Shown here: one piece after another, positions 43,846-53,592 of the stretch | Layout: the number at the start of each line of letters is the position of its first letter | How positions within the stretch are numbered: the first letter of the stretch is position 1 | From: an uncultured Prevotellaceae bacterium | GTDB taxonomy: Bacteria > Bacteroidota > Bacteroidia > Bacteroidales > Bacteroidaceae | Length of the DNA: 64,000 nucleotides | Reading direction: 5' to 3' | Assembly: GCA_947166305.1 (NCBI GenBank) | Contig: CAMVDV010000008.1 | Span: forward strand, 1 to 64,000 | Notes under the pieces: generated by a model | What the model was told of the DNA's origin: nothing | What the model saw: the letters and a program-made list of their open reading frames with translations, nothing else | Databases searched by the model: none | Program-made: the position numbers and the translations under genes

Positions 43846-43892
43846 TTTATTTACGATTTTACGATTTACGATTTACGATTTATTGACGATTG
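43846..43892. repeat. TTTACGA microsatellite before pyrE
   Basis: Five units of ATTTACG/TTTTACG, 7-8 bp each, end 4 bp before the start codon. Confidence 0.8.
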
Positions 43893-43948
43893 TTCTATTT
43901 TATTATTTATAGGCTGTCGGGGGCGATGTCCATTTTTGAAAGCATGGG

Positions 43949-46369
43949 TCAGCTCTTCAGAAGCTTTTTGCCGTCCTTGATGTAGAGTCCCGACTGCTGC
44001 ATACTGGCGGTGCGGGTGCCGTCGATGCGGTAGATGATGCTCTGCCGGCGGCTTTCCTTTATCCCGTTCACGGCGTCGTCGTCGGGGGCGACAGTCAGAG
44101 CGAGGGGTTGCGAAACGGGTTGTCCGTCGATGCAGATGCAGTATTCATGCTCGCCGGCACTGAGTCCGGTGAGTGTGATGTTGCCTTCTTCCGTGTCGAG
44201 CGACATGATGTCCTGCCACTCGCCATCTTGCTTGACGGCAAGCTTGGCGGGGAGTGCGGGATGGAGGCCGCCGTAGTGCATGGTGATTTCCTCGCTCGCC
44301 TTGTATTCCGACTTGTCCGAACGGAGCTGAGCTGGCGTGCCGATGGCAAAGTACTGACGCTCGAAAGGCTCCGAATAGCCGTCGGCCATGAAGTAACCGA
44401 CAAAGTAGATGCCTTCTGGCAAAGGTGCTGTCCAGTTCTTCGTGCCGCTGACGTTGAGCCGAAGCGACCCGTTCACCTTGGTGTTGTAGAGCCATGTGGG
44501 GCACTTCACATCCTTTGGCGTTAGCCCGGCCTGATAGATTCCCACCCAGTCGTTGCTTATCGCGGGAGTGTTCGTGAGCTTTATCGTGATGGCTTCTCTG
44601 ACGTTATAGACACGCTTGTTGGGTGTCATGGAGAACGTCGAGGGGTCGTAAGCGCGGCTGGTGACAAAGAGAGGGATGCGCGGCGAACACTCAGTGTAGC
44701 CTCCATCTTGGAACAGAACGGCGAAATACTCCCCGACGGCCGAGACGCTGAGGCTCAGCGTGCCAGCTGCTACTTCTGTATATTTGTAGGCGGCCGACGT
44801 GTCGCTCGTGCCGGGAGTCTTGCCTCTGGCGTAGATGCCGAGCCATGCTTCCTTGCCGACGGGCATTCCGCTGAAGGTGGCTTCAATGCTTTCGTTCACC
44901 CGGTAGAACTGCTTGTCGAGCGAGAGGGACGAGGAGTATTTGGCGACGGTGCTGTCCATCCAGTCGCTATAGATGGCAGTGCCTTTGCCGCCGAAGCAGT
45001 TGCAGGGGCGCACGGCAAAGCGGAAGGCGAAGTCAGCGGGCAGTTCGCTCTCGCCGAAGACGCAGACTGTCTCGCCTCCCACATGCTCCTCGCCGAGGTA
45101 GCACTTGGGCGGGAAGACACGTTTCGTGGCAGAGACATGGCGCACATCGAGCCAGTCGTACTCCACCTGCACCTCATAGTCGAAGGCGCGCACGCCGGAG
45201 TTCTTCTTCAGGACAGTCGGGAAGTGCACCGCCACCTGCCGTTGCTCCGTGCCATAGCGGTCGGTGCCTGTGCCGCCGGTAATGGTCACCTTTGCTCCCG
45301 AAGGGAATTGTGGCACCTCGGCTGTCTTGGCACGATTCTCGAAGGAAAGCGGCTGAGTGGCTGAGATGGGCCAAGGCAGGAACCAAGGCTCGCCGACAAG
45401 TTCGTCGTGGACAAACTCTCTTCGCTCGAAAGTGACGGCGTTGTCATAGACGCGCATCACCATGCCTTGCCGTCCGTCGCCTGTCCCCATCCTCGGCATC
45501 TGCGAAGGCGGACGCGCCGACCAGTCGTCCTGATAGGTGTTTTCACGCGCCGGCATGGGATAGAGGTAGCTGAGCGACGACGTACCGATGCTGGTGAAGC
45601 CGCCTTGCCAAAGGTCTCTCTCGTCGTCGAGAGGCGAGTGGGAATGTCCGGAGAAAGCAATGGCATTGGGATAGCCAGTGAGCAGGCGGGTCACCGTGCC
45701 GTCGTCCCTGCCCCAAGCCCAAGCGCAGTTGCAGGTGTCCTTAGGGTGCGGGTGCTGTATGTAGAAGAACGGACGTCCGTCGGCAGTCAGTTCGGAGTGA
45801 TGCTCGCGAAGGAAGTTCTCGAGTCCCGAGATGTGGTTCTGGTTCTCCCAGTGCGCGCCGACGAAGTGATAACCCTTGATGGTCTTCATCCAGATGGGCT
45901 GATAGTCCTCCTTGAAGCACTGTTTCCAAGCCTCGGCGGGACGCTTACCGATGCCTTGCGCTTGCGCCGTCTCAGCCCCGACACTGCTGATGGTCCCGCC
46001 CCAGGAATAGGCCTCCATGTCGTGGTTGCCGTAGATGAAGAGCTGAACCGTCTCTTTTCCATCTATGCCTTTGTTGTTCGGAAAGACCTGGAACCAGGCA
46101 TCCGCCACGACTTGCAGCTGCGGCAGGAGCCCCTGGTCGGCCATGTCGCCGGCAATGATGACGCCGTCCACCTTCAGACTTCTAAAGTATTCGAGGGTGT
46201 GGATGAACGTCGCGGCCGTGTCGGCTTCACGGAGATGGATGTCGCTCACAATGCCGATGACGATGTTGGGACTGCCCAGGGTGGCAATCGTCTCAGCGAG
46301 TGCAGGCGTCCCTAAATAGGCAGCTCCGGCAAGTGCGCCCGAGCGCTGAAGAAATTCTCTGCGATTCAT
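43949..46369 (-). CDS. Tat-exported calcineurin-like metallophosphoesterase
   Basis: 806 residues. The N-terminus MNRREFLQRSGALAGAAYLG has the twin-arginine RREFL motif. Metal-binding motifs are in order: SDIHL (about 42-46), GDMADQG, GNHDME and GHSHS. The catalytic domain covers about 35-370. Several Ig-like beta-sandwich repeats follow (SLDKQFYRVNESIEATFSGM, TPNKRVYNVREAITIKLTN, SDKSEYKASEEITMHYGG), each about 90-100 residues. The protein ends with the YRIDGTRTAS...GLYIKDGKKLL tail. Probably a surface or periplasmic phosphoesterase; substrate unknown. Confidence 0.85.
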   Translation of the reverse strand: MNRREFLQRSGALAGAAYLGTPALAETIATLGSPNIVIGIVSDIHLREADTAATFIHTLEYFRSLKVDGVIIAGDMADQGLLPQLQVVADAWFQVFPNNKGIDGKETVQLFIYGNHDMEAYSWGGTISSVGAETAQAQGIGKRPAEAWKQCFKEDYQPIWMKTIKGYHFVGAHWENQNHISGLENFLREHHSELTADGRPFFYIQHPHPKDTCNCAWAWGRDDGTVTRLLTGYPNAIAFSGHSHSPLDDERDLWQGGFTSIGTSSLSYLYPMPARENTYQDDWSARPPSQMPRMGTGDGRQGMVMRVYDNAVTFERREFVHDELVGEPWFLPWPISATQPLSFENRAKTAEVPQFPSGAKVTITGGTGTDRYGTEQRQVAVHFPTVLKKNSGVRAFDYEVQVEYDWLDVRHVSATKRVFPPKCYLGEEHVGGETVCVFGESELPADFAFRFAVRPCNCFGGKGTAIYSDWMDSTVAKYSSSLSLDKQFYRVNESIEATFSGMPVGKEAWLGIYARGKTPGTSDTSAAYKYTEVAAGTLSLSVSAVGEYFAVLFQDGGYTECSPRIPLFVTSRAYDPSTFSMTPNKRVYNVREAITIKLTNTPAISNDWVGIYQAGLTPKDVKCPTWLYNTKVNGSLRLNVSGTKNWTAPLPEGIYFVGYFMADGYSEPFERQYFAIGTPAQLRSDKSEYKASEEITMHYGGLHPALPAKLAVKQDGEWQDIMSLDTEEGNITLTGLSAGEHEYCICIDGQPVSQPLALTVAPDDDAVNGIKESRRQSIIYRIDGTRTASMQQSGLYIKDGKKLLKS

Positions 46370-46612
46370 ACATTATATAATTATATATATGTGCCTGCAA
46401 AGATACAAAGAAAAATTGAAAAATAAAGCAAAGCACGTCGAAAAGTCGGAGTTCAGAGTTGAATTATTTACATTAGATTAGTACATTATATATAATATAT
46501 GTAGACATCTTCAAACATTAAATTAGCACACATGGACTTTTAGCACATTTCATCGTCCAATTAAACTACCTTCTCGAAATAATCCTAATCATCTATACAT
46601 TCGTCAATAACA
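46370..46612. other. AT-rich gene-free stretch
   Basis: Only TATATAATATATGTA-type sequence near 46370-46390 and 46480-46505 stands out. The drop in GC continues through 47413 and marks a compositional island. Confidence 0.5.
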
Positions 46613-47413
46613 TTAAAGGTATTTATTTCTTGGGTCGTTTGCATGTTTCATTTTCCATTTCGCTATTTTCTTTCCTAAAATATAGTCGCAAAAACCTTGA
46701 TATAAAATTAAAATCACTATTGCAGTAGGAGCCATAATAATATAAAAAAGCCATTTTGGTTCAGATTCATTATAATGAATGTTGAAAAGATAACAAATAC
46801 CGTCATGAATAAAACCACTTACAAACAACCAAATGATAAACAGCAAAAAGAAAGTTATCGAATTAGTTTCACCATCAAGTTCATTCCTTAATTGTTGAGC
46901 CTCTTCTTTCAATCTATTTTCTTCTTTCTGCCTTCTCTTATTCTCTTCTTCTTGCCTTCTTCTTTCCTCTTCTTCCTTCTTTTTTCTTTCCTCTTCTTTT
47001 TTAGCCTCTATTTCTTTTTGTTCTTTTTTTTGAAAATATTTTGTTAAATCAGATAGACTATTGGGAGAAAAGTTTGCCCTATTATTCTCATCAATCAGGA
47101 ATGCACAATTATTGGTTCCATCCAAAGTAAGAGTAAGAATGTTATCATCAATGAACGATGGGTGAAACATCATAACTGCATTTTCACTATTGATAATTAC
47201 GGTTTTGTTTGCTGCGATGTATTGCCAAGTCCCTCTGATTCCTACACCATTTGTCGTGATATACAAGTCGCCATTATCTTGAAAGATATACAAAGACTTT
47301 ACTCCACTATCATTGAACACCCACCAACTCTTATTACAGAGGGTTGTCCTAATATCGAGACTTTCGCTGAACCGTTTGTATCGATTAATGGTATCAAACA
47401 AATAGGTTTTCAT
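46613..47413 (-). CDS. Coiled-coil membrane protein of foreign composition
   Basis: 266 residues; family not recognised. The first 120 residues are beta-rich with a WVFNDSGVKSLYIFQDNGDL segment. Residues about 125-180 are a charged coiled coil (KKEEERKKKEEEERRRQEEE). Two membrane spans follow at about 184-202 and 222-243, with a basic end. The DNA is far more AT-rich than its surroundings and codon use is dominated by A/T third positions, a sign of recent transfer. It sits next to a truncated hsdM, so it may belong to a lost restriction or defence island. Confidence 0.7.
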   Translation of the reverse strand: MKTYLFDTINRYKRFSESLDIRTTLCNKSWWVFNDSGVKSLYIFQDNGDLYITTNGVGIRGTWQYIAANKTVIINSENAVMMFHPSFIDDNILTLTLDGTNNCAFLIDENNRANFSPNSLSDLTKYFQKKEQKEIEAKKEEERKKKEEEERRRQEEENKRRQKEENRLKEEAQQLRNELDGETNSITFFLLFIIWLFVSGFIHDGICYLFNIHYNESEPKWLFYIIMAPTAIVILILYQGFCDYILGKKIAKWKMKHANDPRNKYL

Positions 47414-47436
47414 AAGAGTATTACTTATTTATGCTG

Positions 47437-47898
47437 TCATTGGTGTAATGACATTGTGTATAGTATCGACATACTTAGCAAGTGGAACCATGTAAGGCGT
47501 GGGCTTTGGATAAGGAACGTAGAATTCTCCATGAAACGACTATAAGCCGATTCCTTGCCCTCATTGAGAGTCTTGATGAATACAAAGACATCCTTGCTGA
47601 CAGTGCGATACATTGTCTCAGGCTCCTTGTTCTTAAAGACGCTCCATCGCAGTTCGTTATAACTAACGTCTCTGTCTGTTTCGGGATTATGCCACATACC
47701 CTGCTTGAAGGTCGGCTCCTTAACAGCAACACCAAAGGCATTAGCGTTTGCCTCTTTGGTTCGTTGAGCATCATCAAGCATCTTCATAAAGAACAGATAG
47801 GTCATCTGCTCCAATATAGTAATTGAGTTTGTTATGCCTCCAGTCCAAAAGGTGTCCCAAATACTATCGATTCGATTTTTAACTTCGCCAGTAATCAT
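47437..47898 (-). pseudogene. Truncated type I restriction methyltransferase subunit (hsdM)
   Basis: About 150 residues starting MITGEVKNRIDSIWDTFWTG at 47898; ATG 47931 lies in the promoter and is rejected. ILEQMTYLFFMKMLDD and ELRWSVFKNKEPETMYRTVS match the N-terminal helical domain of HsdM. The S-adenosylmethionine and NPPF motifs are missing, as are hsdS and hsdR. After SRFMENSTFLIQSP sense switches frame (PYMVPLAKYVDTIHNVITPM is readable in another frame), so the end is also damaged. Only about a third of the usual 500 residues remain. Confidence 0.75.
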
Positions 47899-47919
47899 AT
47901 CGTCATAGGTCTTTGCTCT

Positions 47920-47928
47920 GCAAAGGTA
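47920..47928 (-). promoter_or_regulatory. -7 box of the hsdM remnant
   Basis: TACCTTTGC on the minus strand lies 22 bp before the hsdM start; the -33 region is AT-rich without an exact TTTG. Confidence 0.5.
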
Positions 47929-47998
47929 CAAAGAAATGAAGAATTAAGAGAGAAGAATGAAGAATTATTTCGTCTTCGCACAAGATGTCGGAAAACTA

Positions 47999-48160
47999 CT
48001 CGTTAGTAAACGGCGGTTTATCCATTAGTAAATGACGATTTACTAACAGGTAAATCGCAAACTACTCGTGAGCCGCTTGGAAAATGCTCGTGTGGATTCG
48101 GTGAAATCCTCGTGTGGATTTGCCCAAAAGCTCGTGTGGATTTTTTCGGCTCGACGTGTG
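47999..48160. repeat. 22-bp-register array, eight units
   Basis: CTCGT starts at 47999, 48065, 48087, 48109 and 48131; CGTGTGG also falls at 48155, 22 bp after 48133. Between 47999 and 48065 (66 bp) TTAGTAAA/CAGGTAAA mark the missing steps at 48003, 48025 and 48047. The CGTGTGGAT words match the array at 16437. Confidence 0.8.
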
Positions 48161-48169
48161 GTGACGTTT

Positions 48170-49243
48170 TCAGCTAAAGGCTTCCACCTCGGCAGAATAG
48201 TGTCCGTAGACGTATTCCACCACCATGCGGCCGCTCCGTCCTTGCTCTGCGACGAGGCACGAAACGAGTCCCATCGTCCAACGCCAATTGACTTCAATGC
48301 AGGGACAAATGCCTTCCTGGGCCAACATCATGTCGATGCCCACCGGACCTGAGTAGTCGAAACGGCGGAGTCGTTCCGTCCACCACGCCCGTATCTCCTG
48401 AAGATATTGCAAAGGAATGTATTGAGCCAGCCATGCCAACTTCTGTCCTTCGGGCGCCACCCAGTTTCCGAGGTACGCCCCGCGCTCGTTGGTATAAAAA
48501 AGAGACAAGCCTCGATACTCTACGCCACCCTTTCCGTCGAGCCAGAACTCCAGGGCAAAGTCGCAAACCTTGTGCAGAAACTGCTCCACCACAACGCTTC
48601 CCTGCGCCTCCAGAATGCGCTTAGTCCATGGCTTCAGACCCTCTCCCAGCCTCTCCCTTGCAGGGAGAGGAGTAGTTACATCAGTTCCCCCCATGTCTCT
48701 TTGGCTATCTGCCCCTCTCCCTACAAGGGAGAGGCTGGGAGAGGGTCCGATTGGTCCAGGGACTTTTCTAATACCCCTTCCGCTGCTGCTCCATGGCGAT
48801 TTCAGCAAAGCCTCGCCAAACGCGTTTGCAGTTTCCTCTGCCTCCTCGATGCTCCGGCAAAGGACGGAACGGCCCGCGAGATGTCCGTCGAGAGTCAATT
48901 CGCTTCGAAGCTCCTGCAAGAGAGATACGGCAGTTTGTCTGTGGGAAAGTTGTCTGATTTGCTCCAACTCCTTCCGGGAAGGTAAAAGCGACTCCTGAAC
49001 GCCTGCCTGCTTGAGTTGATGACAAAGTGACGGACTCCATCCCCACGGCAGGATTGTCGTGTCGTCGGGCAGGTCGAGACGCGCCTCGCCGTCCCAGACG
49101 ATGTCGTCTTCCTCTGCCCACCACTGCGGAAGCCACCACAGTTCTCGCCGCATCTGCTGTATCCTGGCTGGTGGCGTGTAGCCCGGATGCCCGTCGGCAA
49201 GGGCCATGTCATTCTCTGGGTTGAAGACGTAGAGGCAACTCAT
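48170..49243 (-). CDS. ATP-grasp-like protein with in-frame palindromic insertion
   Basis: 357 residues, no signal peptide. The start MSCLYVFNPENDMALADGHP is conserved in Bacteroidales hypothetical proteins. The second half looks like an ATP-grasp ligase fold: LLKSPWSSSGRGI (ATP loop), VVEQFLHKVCDFALEFWLDG, and the closing GIDMMLAQ...CIEVNWRWTMG with the Glu-x-Asn metal motif. Ligase substrate unknown. Residues about 166-202 derive from a 111-bp palindromic element located between the ATP loop (RGIRKV) and WTKRILEAQGSVVVEQ, a surface loop position. Confidence 0.7.
   Translation of the reverse strand: MSCLYVFNPENDMALADGHPGYTPPARIQQMRRELWWLPQWWAEEDDIVWDGEARLDLPDDTTILPWGWSPSLCHQLKQAGVQESLLPSRKELEQIRQLSHRQTAVSLLQELRSELTLDGHLAGRSVLCRSIEEAEETANAFGEALLKSPWSSSGRGIRKVPGPIGPSPSLSLVGRGADSQRDMGGTDVTTPLPARERLGEGLKPWTKRILEAQGSVVVEQFLHKVCDFALEFWLDGKGGVEYRGLSLFYTNERGAYLGNWVAPEGQKLAWLAQYIPLQYLQEIRAWWTERLRRFDYSGPVGIDMMLAQEGICPCIEVNWRWTMGLVSCLVAEQGRSGRMVVEYVYGHYSAEVEAFS
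48637..48747. repeat. Nested palindromic element inserted in ATP-grasp-like gene
   Basis: 111 bp, a multiple of three. The ends 48637-48670 and 48714-48747 are 34-bp inverted copies with one mismatch, and each folds into its own hairpin (CCTCTCCCTTGCAGGGAGAG). Left end starts GACCCTCTCCCAGC. The core begins AGTAGTTA and ends TATCTGCC, as in the helicase copies. Translation gives P-S-P-S-L-S-L-V-G-R-G ... T-P-L-P-A-R-E-R-L-G-E-G. Confidence 0.9.
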
Positions 49244-49250
49244 GGGAAGG

Positions 49251-49295
49251 TTGAATGTGATAATGTGAAAATGTGAAAATATGAAAATGTGAAAG
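49251..49295. repeat. AATGTGAA microsatellite before the ATP-grasp-like gene
   Basis: Five units of AATGTGAA/AATATGAA run from 8 bp upstream of the start to the stop of the next small gene. Confidence 0.8.
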
Positions 49296-49475
49296 TTATG
49301 AGCGGAGGATGTCGAGCATCTTGCGGTCGAGGCGGTGACAGAGGTTGAACCCGCGCCATCGCGTGCTGTCGGGCATACTGCGCCTTGCCATCAGCTGGCC
49401 GCTTTTAGCGAGTGGCAGGCACAGCAGACCCGCGCCGGTCAGAGCGGCAGAACGTAAGAAGTCGCGTCGCTGCAT
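49296..49475 (-). pseudogene. 59-residue Tat-signal fragment, GH5-like start
   Basis: The frame MQRRDFLRSAALTGAGLLCL has a twin-arginine RRDFL signal, then SMPDSTRWRGFNLCHRLDRK. The segment RWRGFNL is the typical beginning of secreted GH5 cellulase-like domains. The reading frame stops after 59 codons where a 300-residue enzyme would continue, directly at the AATGTGAA microsatellite. This looks like a gene cut short by deletion. Confidence 0.55.
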
Positions 49476-49513
49476 GGCATGAATGGTCGTTTCTTATATA
49501 TATAATTGTATGT

Positions 49514-52500
49514 TCAAACGCCTTCGGAGGGAACACACGGGCTGATTTCCGCTCCCGTATAATAGTGGCGAAGGATTTGTTTGTAGTCATAACCCTTCTC
49601 GCCCATCACGGCGGCGCCTATCTGACAAAGCCCTACGCCGTGGCCCCAACCGTGTCCGTGCAAGACGAAGAGGCCGGGCACTCCGCCTCTTACATTCTTT
49701 GCCTCGACCGTGAAGGCACTGCTCTTGAGCGTGGATGCACTGAGCATACGGCGGATTTCAAGTTCCTTGCCTACGACAAACTGCCTTTCGCTGCCCACGA
49801 TTCTCAGCTTGCTGATGTGTCCGCCAGGGCCTTTCTCCACCGCCTCGAGCGCAAGGATTTGTCCGAGGTCTGTCTTCAGATGAGCCGTGACACGTTCGTG
49901 CAGTTCCTGCTGCGAGAGTTCTTCGGTCCATTCATAGAAGTCGCGCGTCTCGAGATCATAGTCGTTGAGCACCTGCCGAAGGATTCGTGTGTCGCTGGTA
50001 TTGCAGAAGGGGTCGGCCACGGAACGCAAGTAGGGAACCTGAATGTTCTCCCAACAATACTGGAACTCGTTGGTTCGTCCGCCACAACATTTGCCGAAGC
50101 GTGTGTCGCAAATGTGTCCGTCGAACATCAGGACCTGCCCTCGCGTGGCATCGACTGCCTCGGCCACGCCGGGATTACCCTGTCTGGTGATGCCCTGATA
50201 GCGCTGGCAATGGTCGTCGGCACAGACGTCGAAGATGGTGTGGTCCTCGCGGTCGTACCATCGGATGCTTTCGCCTTCGCCCTTGACAAACGAGAAGAAG
50301 GGCGACGACTGCTCGGCATGTTCCTGCCGACGCTGCATCTGGGCATAGAGCCAACTGCGGCTGATGACGGCTGCTGCCTTGAGAAATTCCAGCGAACAAC
50401 TGCTTTTCATCTCGCTGCTGATGACGCTCTTGAGGTAATCTTCCACGGGCAGAATGTTGATGGCAACTATCTTGTCTTCGTCCACAACGAGTTTGAGGGT
50501 GCCGCTGAAGGTCTGCGACTCCTGCCTCTCCCAGTGGAACTTCTGCCCGATGGTGACGTCGTGGAGGGTGAAAGACCCCTCTAAGTCTCCCCCTAAAAGG
50601 GAGGCTTCCTGGTTTAAGACAGCGTTTGAGAGGGCCTTCGACCTGAACGTCAGCTCCTGGTATACATTGTCTTTCCATCGGATGCCGCCTTCGGTGTACT
50701 CGGCAGTCTGCTCGCCTACGACGTCGTTGCCCTTTGCTGTATAGACATTGTTCATACAGAAACGGATAACCGTCCCCTTCATGATGCCGACGGAAACGGT
50801 TTGATTGAGGGCAGGCATCTCGTTCTTCTTCTCTTCTGCTTCTGTGACGGCCGGCTCCGCCTTGTCTGTCAGTTGTGCGATGACGGGCTTCAGTTCTTCA
50901 TCGCTCAGCGTGACTTCCCTGAGGATGCCTGCTGCGCGGTCGGCCGTCAGCGCCTCGAAGTCTTGCTGGCGAGGCGTGATGAAGAGTCCGCACATGTCGA
51001 GTGCTCCAGGGCTGATGAGCAGTTGTTCTTCTCCTTCTTTATAATAACAATCAGGACGATGCTTGCTGCGCGGGAAGATGAGGGTGACGATTTCATCGGG
51101 ACGGCTTGCCGTGCCTGCCTGCCGCCAGCAGACGATGTTGAGGCGTGGCTCTGTCTCGTCACCCATCACGGGCAAGGCTTTATAGACACGCTGGCAGAGG
51201 AGACTATCGCTTTCTGCCGGCATACTACGGATGACAAAGACGGGGCACGGATAACCTTCCAGGAGGTAGAGACCGCAACGGCTGCCGACGTTGCCTGCTT
51301 CCTCCATTGTTGCCGCCTGCTCGCCCGTGAGCGGATAGAGCTTGCGGAGTTTGTTCTCATACATCGTCCAGTCGCGTTCCAGGGGAACGATGCCTCGGCT
51401 ACCTGCCTGCAAGTGCATGTGGTCGGGGCAGGATGCACCGCAAAGAGGGCCGTTGTAGAAGACGATATGCCTGGGCATATTCCATGCCATACGCCGAAGT
51501 GTGCCGAAGGAACTATAGATGCTCTGCGGTGTATGCCTGCGCATGGGGATGGTGAAGTGCTGAGGAAGGATGGGATAAGGGTTGACGAGTATCTGATAAT
51601 GCTTCTCCGTCATGAGTTTATGCTGTTCCTTCGGTCGGTTCTTGTCGCAGAGGAAACAGGGTCGCTCGCTGATGCTCTTCTTGTCGACGGACGCTCCTGT
51701 CGAGACAATGCGGGCAGGATTCCACTGTGCGGCGAGCATCATCTCGCCGAAGGGCATTTCCTTTGTCTTGACATCCTGGAGTGCTTTATATCTTTCGGCT
51801 GCCTCCGGCCATTCTTGAAGCTCTTTCCTGAAGAAGTCATCCATCTCCTCGGGCGTCACTTGGTGCTGCCAGAGGATGTTAAGTTGCTGGCGTGCCTTGA
51901 TTTCGAGCGTGCGGAGATGGTCTTTGTAGGTGTTGTTCTTGTTGATTTTGTCTTGGCTGAGTGCTGCATCGCTGTTGCCTTCCCACCGACGGCAAAGGTA
52001 AACCTCGTCGAAGATGCGGCCGATGCGGTATCGACGGCTTATCATGAGGCCGAGGGCGTAGTCTTCTCCGTAGCTTGTGTTAGGGATTTGGAGTTCGCGG
52101 AGCACGGGTGTGAAGAAGGCACGGGGCGCTCCGAGGCCATTGATGCGCAAGGCATTGTTGCGCCCATTCTGCTGTGTCCACTCGCGATGGTCGATGATTC
52201 CGGGCGGAAGGGTGTTGAGTTGGAAGTCGCACATGCGGTAGGATCCGATGACCATGGCTGCGCCTTCGGCATAGAAGGTGTCGATGATGCGCTGAAGGGT
52301 TTGGGGTGAGGAGTAGAGATCGTCGCTGTCGAGCTGGACGACAAAGCGCCCCACCTCGGGATGATGCACGGCCTGGTTCCAGCAACCGCCGATGCCGAGG
52401 TCGTTACGGTCGGGGATGAGATGGATGAGGGCAGACTCTGAGCTCCCTCCGTCCGTCGCGTTGCTGCACTCGCGCCTCACCTTTTCGATGACATCCGTAG

Positions 52501-53338
52501 TGCCATCGGTGGAATGATTGTCGACGACGATGACATTGAACGGGAAGTTTGTCTGCTGCATGAGTGCCGAGCGGATGGCATCCTCGATGGTTCTCTCCCT
52601 GTTGCGCACGGGGATGACGACGGAGGCTTCCACGGCGAACTGTCCTTCGGCGAGCTTCACCTCGTCGTACTCATCGCCGTGCAGGTAGGCATTGAGCAGG
52701 CGGAGGTGGCGGGTGCAGGCGCGTTCCATCTCCACCTGACGGGCGCGGTTGCGGGGATCGACGTAGTCGAACTGCTTCACGCCGCTGAGTCTCGTGTCGC
52801 GCTCCACTTCGGTATAGAGGAACTCATCGACGTGCAGCGGCAACTGTTTGCGGCTGACGAAGAGACGGAGGTCGTAGAGCGCGGCGAACTGGTAGTTGTG
52901 GAGGTTTTCCTGACTGACATATTCCTTCAACACTTCGGTGCGGAAGAGGAGGAGCGAGCCCATCTGGAAGTCGTCGCGCACGGAGCCGAGCTGATAGTCG
53001 GTGAGGGGGACGGCCTCTCTCACTTCTCCTTGGGAAGAAGCTTGGGGGGCGAGGCTGTAGTGGTCGGAGTATATCATGAGGGCCTGGCTGTCCTCGGCGA
53101 TGGTGAGCAGTCGCGTCAGGGCGTGAAAGCCGAGCTGCAGGGTGTCGAACTTAGTATATAATAATGTATAGGGCGCGGTGGCCGTCTCGGCGATGTGTCG
53201 GATGGTGCGCGTATGTCCGGGGCCATCTTCGCGCAGGAGGTTGACACTCTGCACGAGGGGTTCGGCCTCCAGCATTTCGAGCGTCGGGCGCACCTGTTCG
53301 TCGTTCTCGTAGGGGATGAAACAATCTATTCGTGACAT
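49514..53338 (-). CDS. GT2 / HIT-like (DUF4922) / SpoIID three-part fusion protein
   Basis: 1274 residues from ATG 53338 ([15 protein letters not shown]); an upstream extension to 53488 runs through repeats. Residues 1-190 resemble half a GT-A fold; 235-460 are a full family 2 glycosyltransferase ([20 protein letters not shown], metal motif DSDD at 337-340). Residues about 495-825 fit DUF4922, a GalT/HIT relative, with DHMHLQAG giving His640-x-His642-x-Gln644. Residues 845-1274 are a SpoIID/LytB domain ([40 protein letters not shown]), which in other bacteria is lytic on peptidoglycan. No signal peptide is visible, which conflicts with a wall-acting SpoIID part. Residues 901-921 come from a GC-rich insertion. 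Confidence 0.8.
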   Translation of the reverse strand: MSRIDCFIPYENDEQVRPTLEMLEAEPLVQSVNLLREDGPGHTRTIRHIAETATAPYTLLYTKFDTLQLGFHALTRLLTIAEDSQALMIYSDHYSLAPQASSQGEVREAVPLTDYQLGSVRDDFQMGSLLLFRTEVLKEYVSQENLHNYQFAALYDLRLFVSRKQLPLHVDEFLYTEVERDTRLSGVKQFDYVDPRNRARQVEMERACTRHLRLLNAYLHGDEYDEVKLAEGQFAVEASVVIPVRNRERTIEDAIRSALMQQTNFPFNVIVVDNHSTDGTTDVIEKVRRECSNATDGGSSESALIHLIPDRNDLGIGGCWNQAVHHPEVGRFVVQLDSDDLYSSPQTLQRIIDTFYAEGAAMVIGSYRMCDFQLNTLPPGIIDHREWTQQNGRNNALRINGLGAPRAFFTPVLRELQIPNTSYGEDYALGLMISRRYRIGRIFDEVYLCRRWEGNSDAALSQDKINKNNTYKDHLRTLEIKARQQLNILWQHQVTPEEMDDFFRKELQEWPEAAERYKALQDVKTKEMPFGEMMLAAQWNPARIVSTGASVDKKSISERPCFLCDKNRPKEQHKLMTEKHYQILVNPYPILPQHFTIPMRRHTPQSIYSSFGTLRRMAWNMPRHIVFYNGPLCGASCPDHMHLQAGSRGIVPLERDWTMYENKLRKLYPLTGEQAATMEEAGNVGSRCGLYLLEGYPCPVFVIRSMPAESDSLLCQRVYKALPVMGDETEPRLNIVCWRQAGTASRPDEIVTLIFPRSKHRPDCYYKEGEEQLLISPGALDMCGLFITPRQQDFEALTADRAAGILREVTLSDEELKPVIAQLTDKAEPAVTEAEEKKNEMPALNQTVSVGIMKGTVIRFCMNNVYTAKGNDVVGEQTAEYTEGGIRWKDNVYQELTFRSKALSNAVLNQEASLLGGDLEGSFTLHDVTIGQKFHWERQESQTFSGTLKLVVDEDKIVAINILPVEDYLKSVISSEMKSSCSLEFLKAAAVISRSWLYAQMQRRQEHAEQSSPFFSFVKGEGESIRWYDREDHTIFDVCADDHCQRYQGITRQGNPGVAEAVDATRGQVLMFDGHICDTRFGKCCGGRTNEFQYCWENIQVPYLRSVADPFCNTSDTRILRQVLNDYDLETRDFYEWTEELSQQELHERVTAHLKTDLGQILALEAVEKGPGGHISKLRIVGSERQFVVGKELEIRRMLSASTLKSSAFTVEAKNVRGGVPGLFVLHGHGWGHGVGLCQIGAAVMGEKGYDYKQILRHYYTGAEISPCVPSEGV
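50574..50637. repeat. GC-rich hairpin element in frame in the SpoIID domain
   Basis: Begins GACCCCTCTAAGTCTCCC, then CCTAAAAGGGAGGCTTCC, ending GAGAGGGCC. The hairpin AGTCTCCCCCTAAAAGGGAG resembles the intergenic CCCCCTAAAGGGGG copies. The encoded [10 protein letters not shown] ... L-L-G-G-D-L-E-G-S interrupts QELTFRS and FTLHDVTIG. Confidence 0.65.
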
Positions 53339-53478
53339 ATTCTTCTTTTCTTTTTCCCTGCAAAGATACGGAAAAATATCGGTATTTGCATTCTCATGGG
53401 CGAAAAAGTGCAGGAAAAGTGTGGCAAACCGAAGGGGCTGCCATTCGGCAAAAGTTCTCTCGCCTGCAAGGGAGCGAA

Positions 53479-53572
53479 AACGCAGCACGCGGAGTTTGGC
53501 AACGCCGCACGCGGAGATGACCGTCGCAGCACGCGGAGTTTGGCAACGCCGCAGCCTGCGTTGGCAGACACC
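53479..53572. repeat. 22-bp-register GCACGCGG array, four units
   Basis: GCACGCGG starts at 53485, 53507 and 53529, with a degenerate unit (GCAGCCTGCG) at 53551, all 22 bp apart. It is the inverted family of the GCGTGC arrays. The gap 53339-53592 has no gene. Confidence 0.8.
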
Positions 53573-53592
53573 ACGTCGGCGGACTCTCGCTC

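Noticed and set aside
49412..50584. 390-codon plus-strand open frame
   Set aside because: Antisense to the SpoIID domain, whose motifs are clear.
53339..53488. N-terminal extension of the GT2 fusion
   Set aside because: The sequence derives partly from the GCACGCGG array and has no family match; ATG 53338 fits better.
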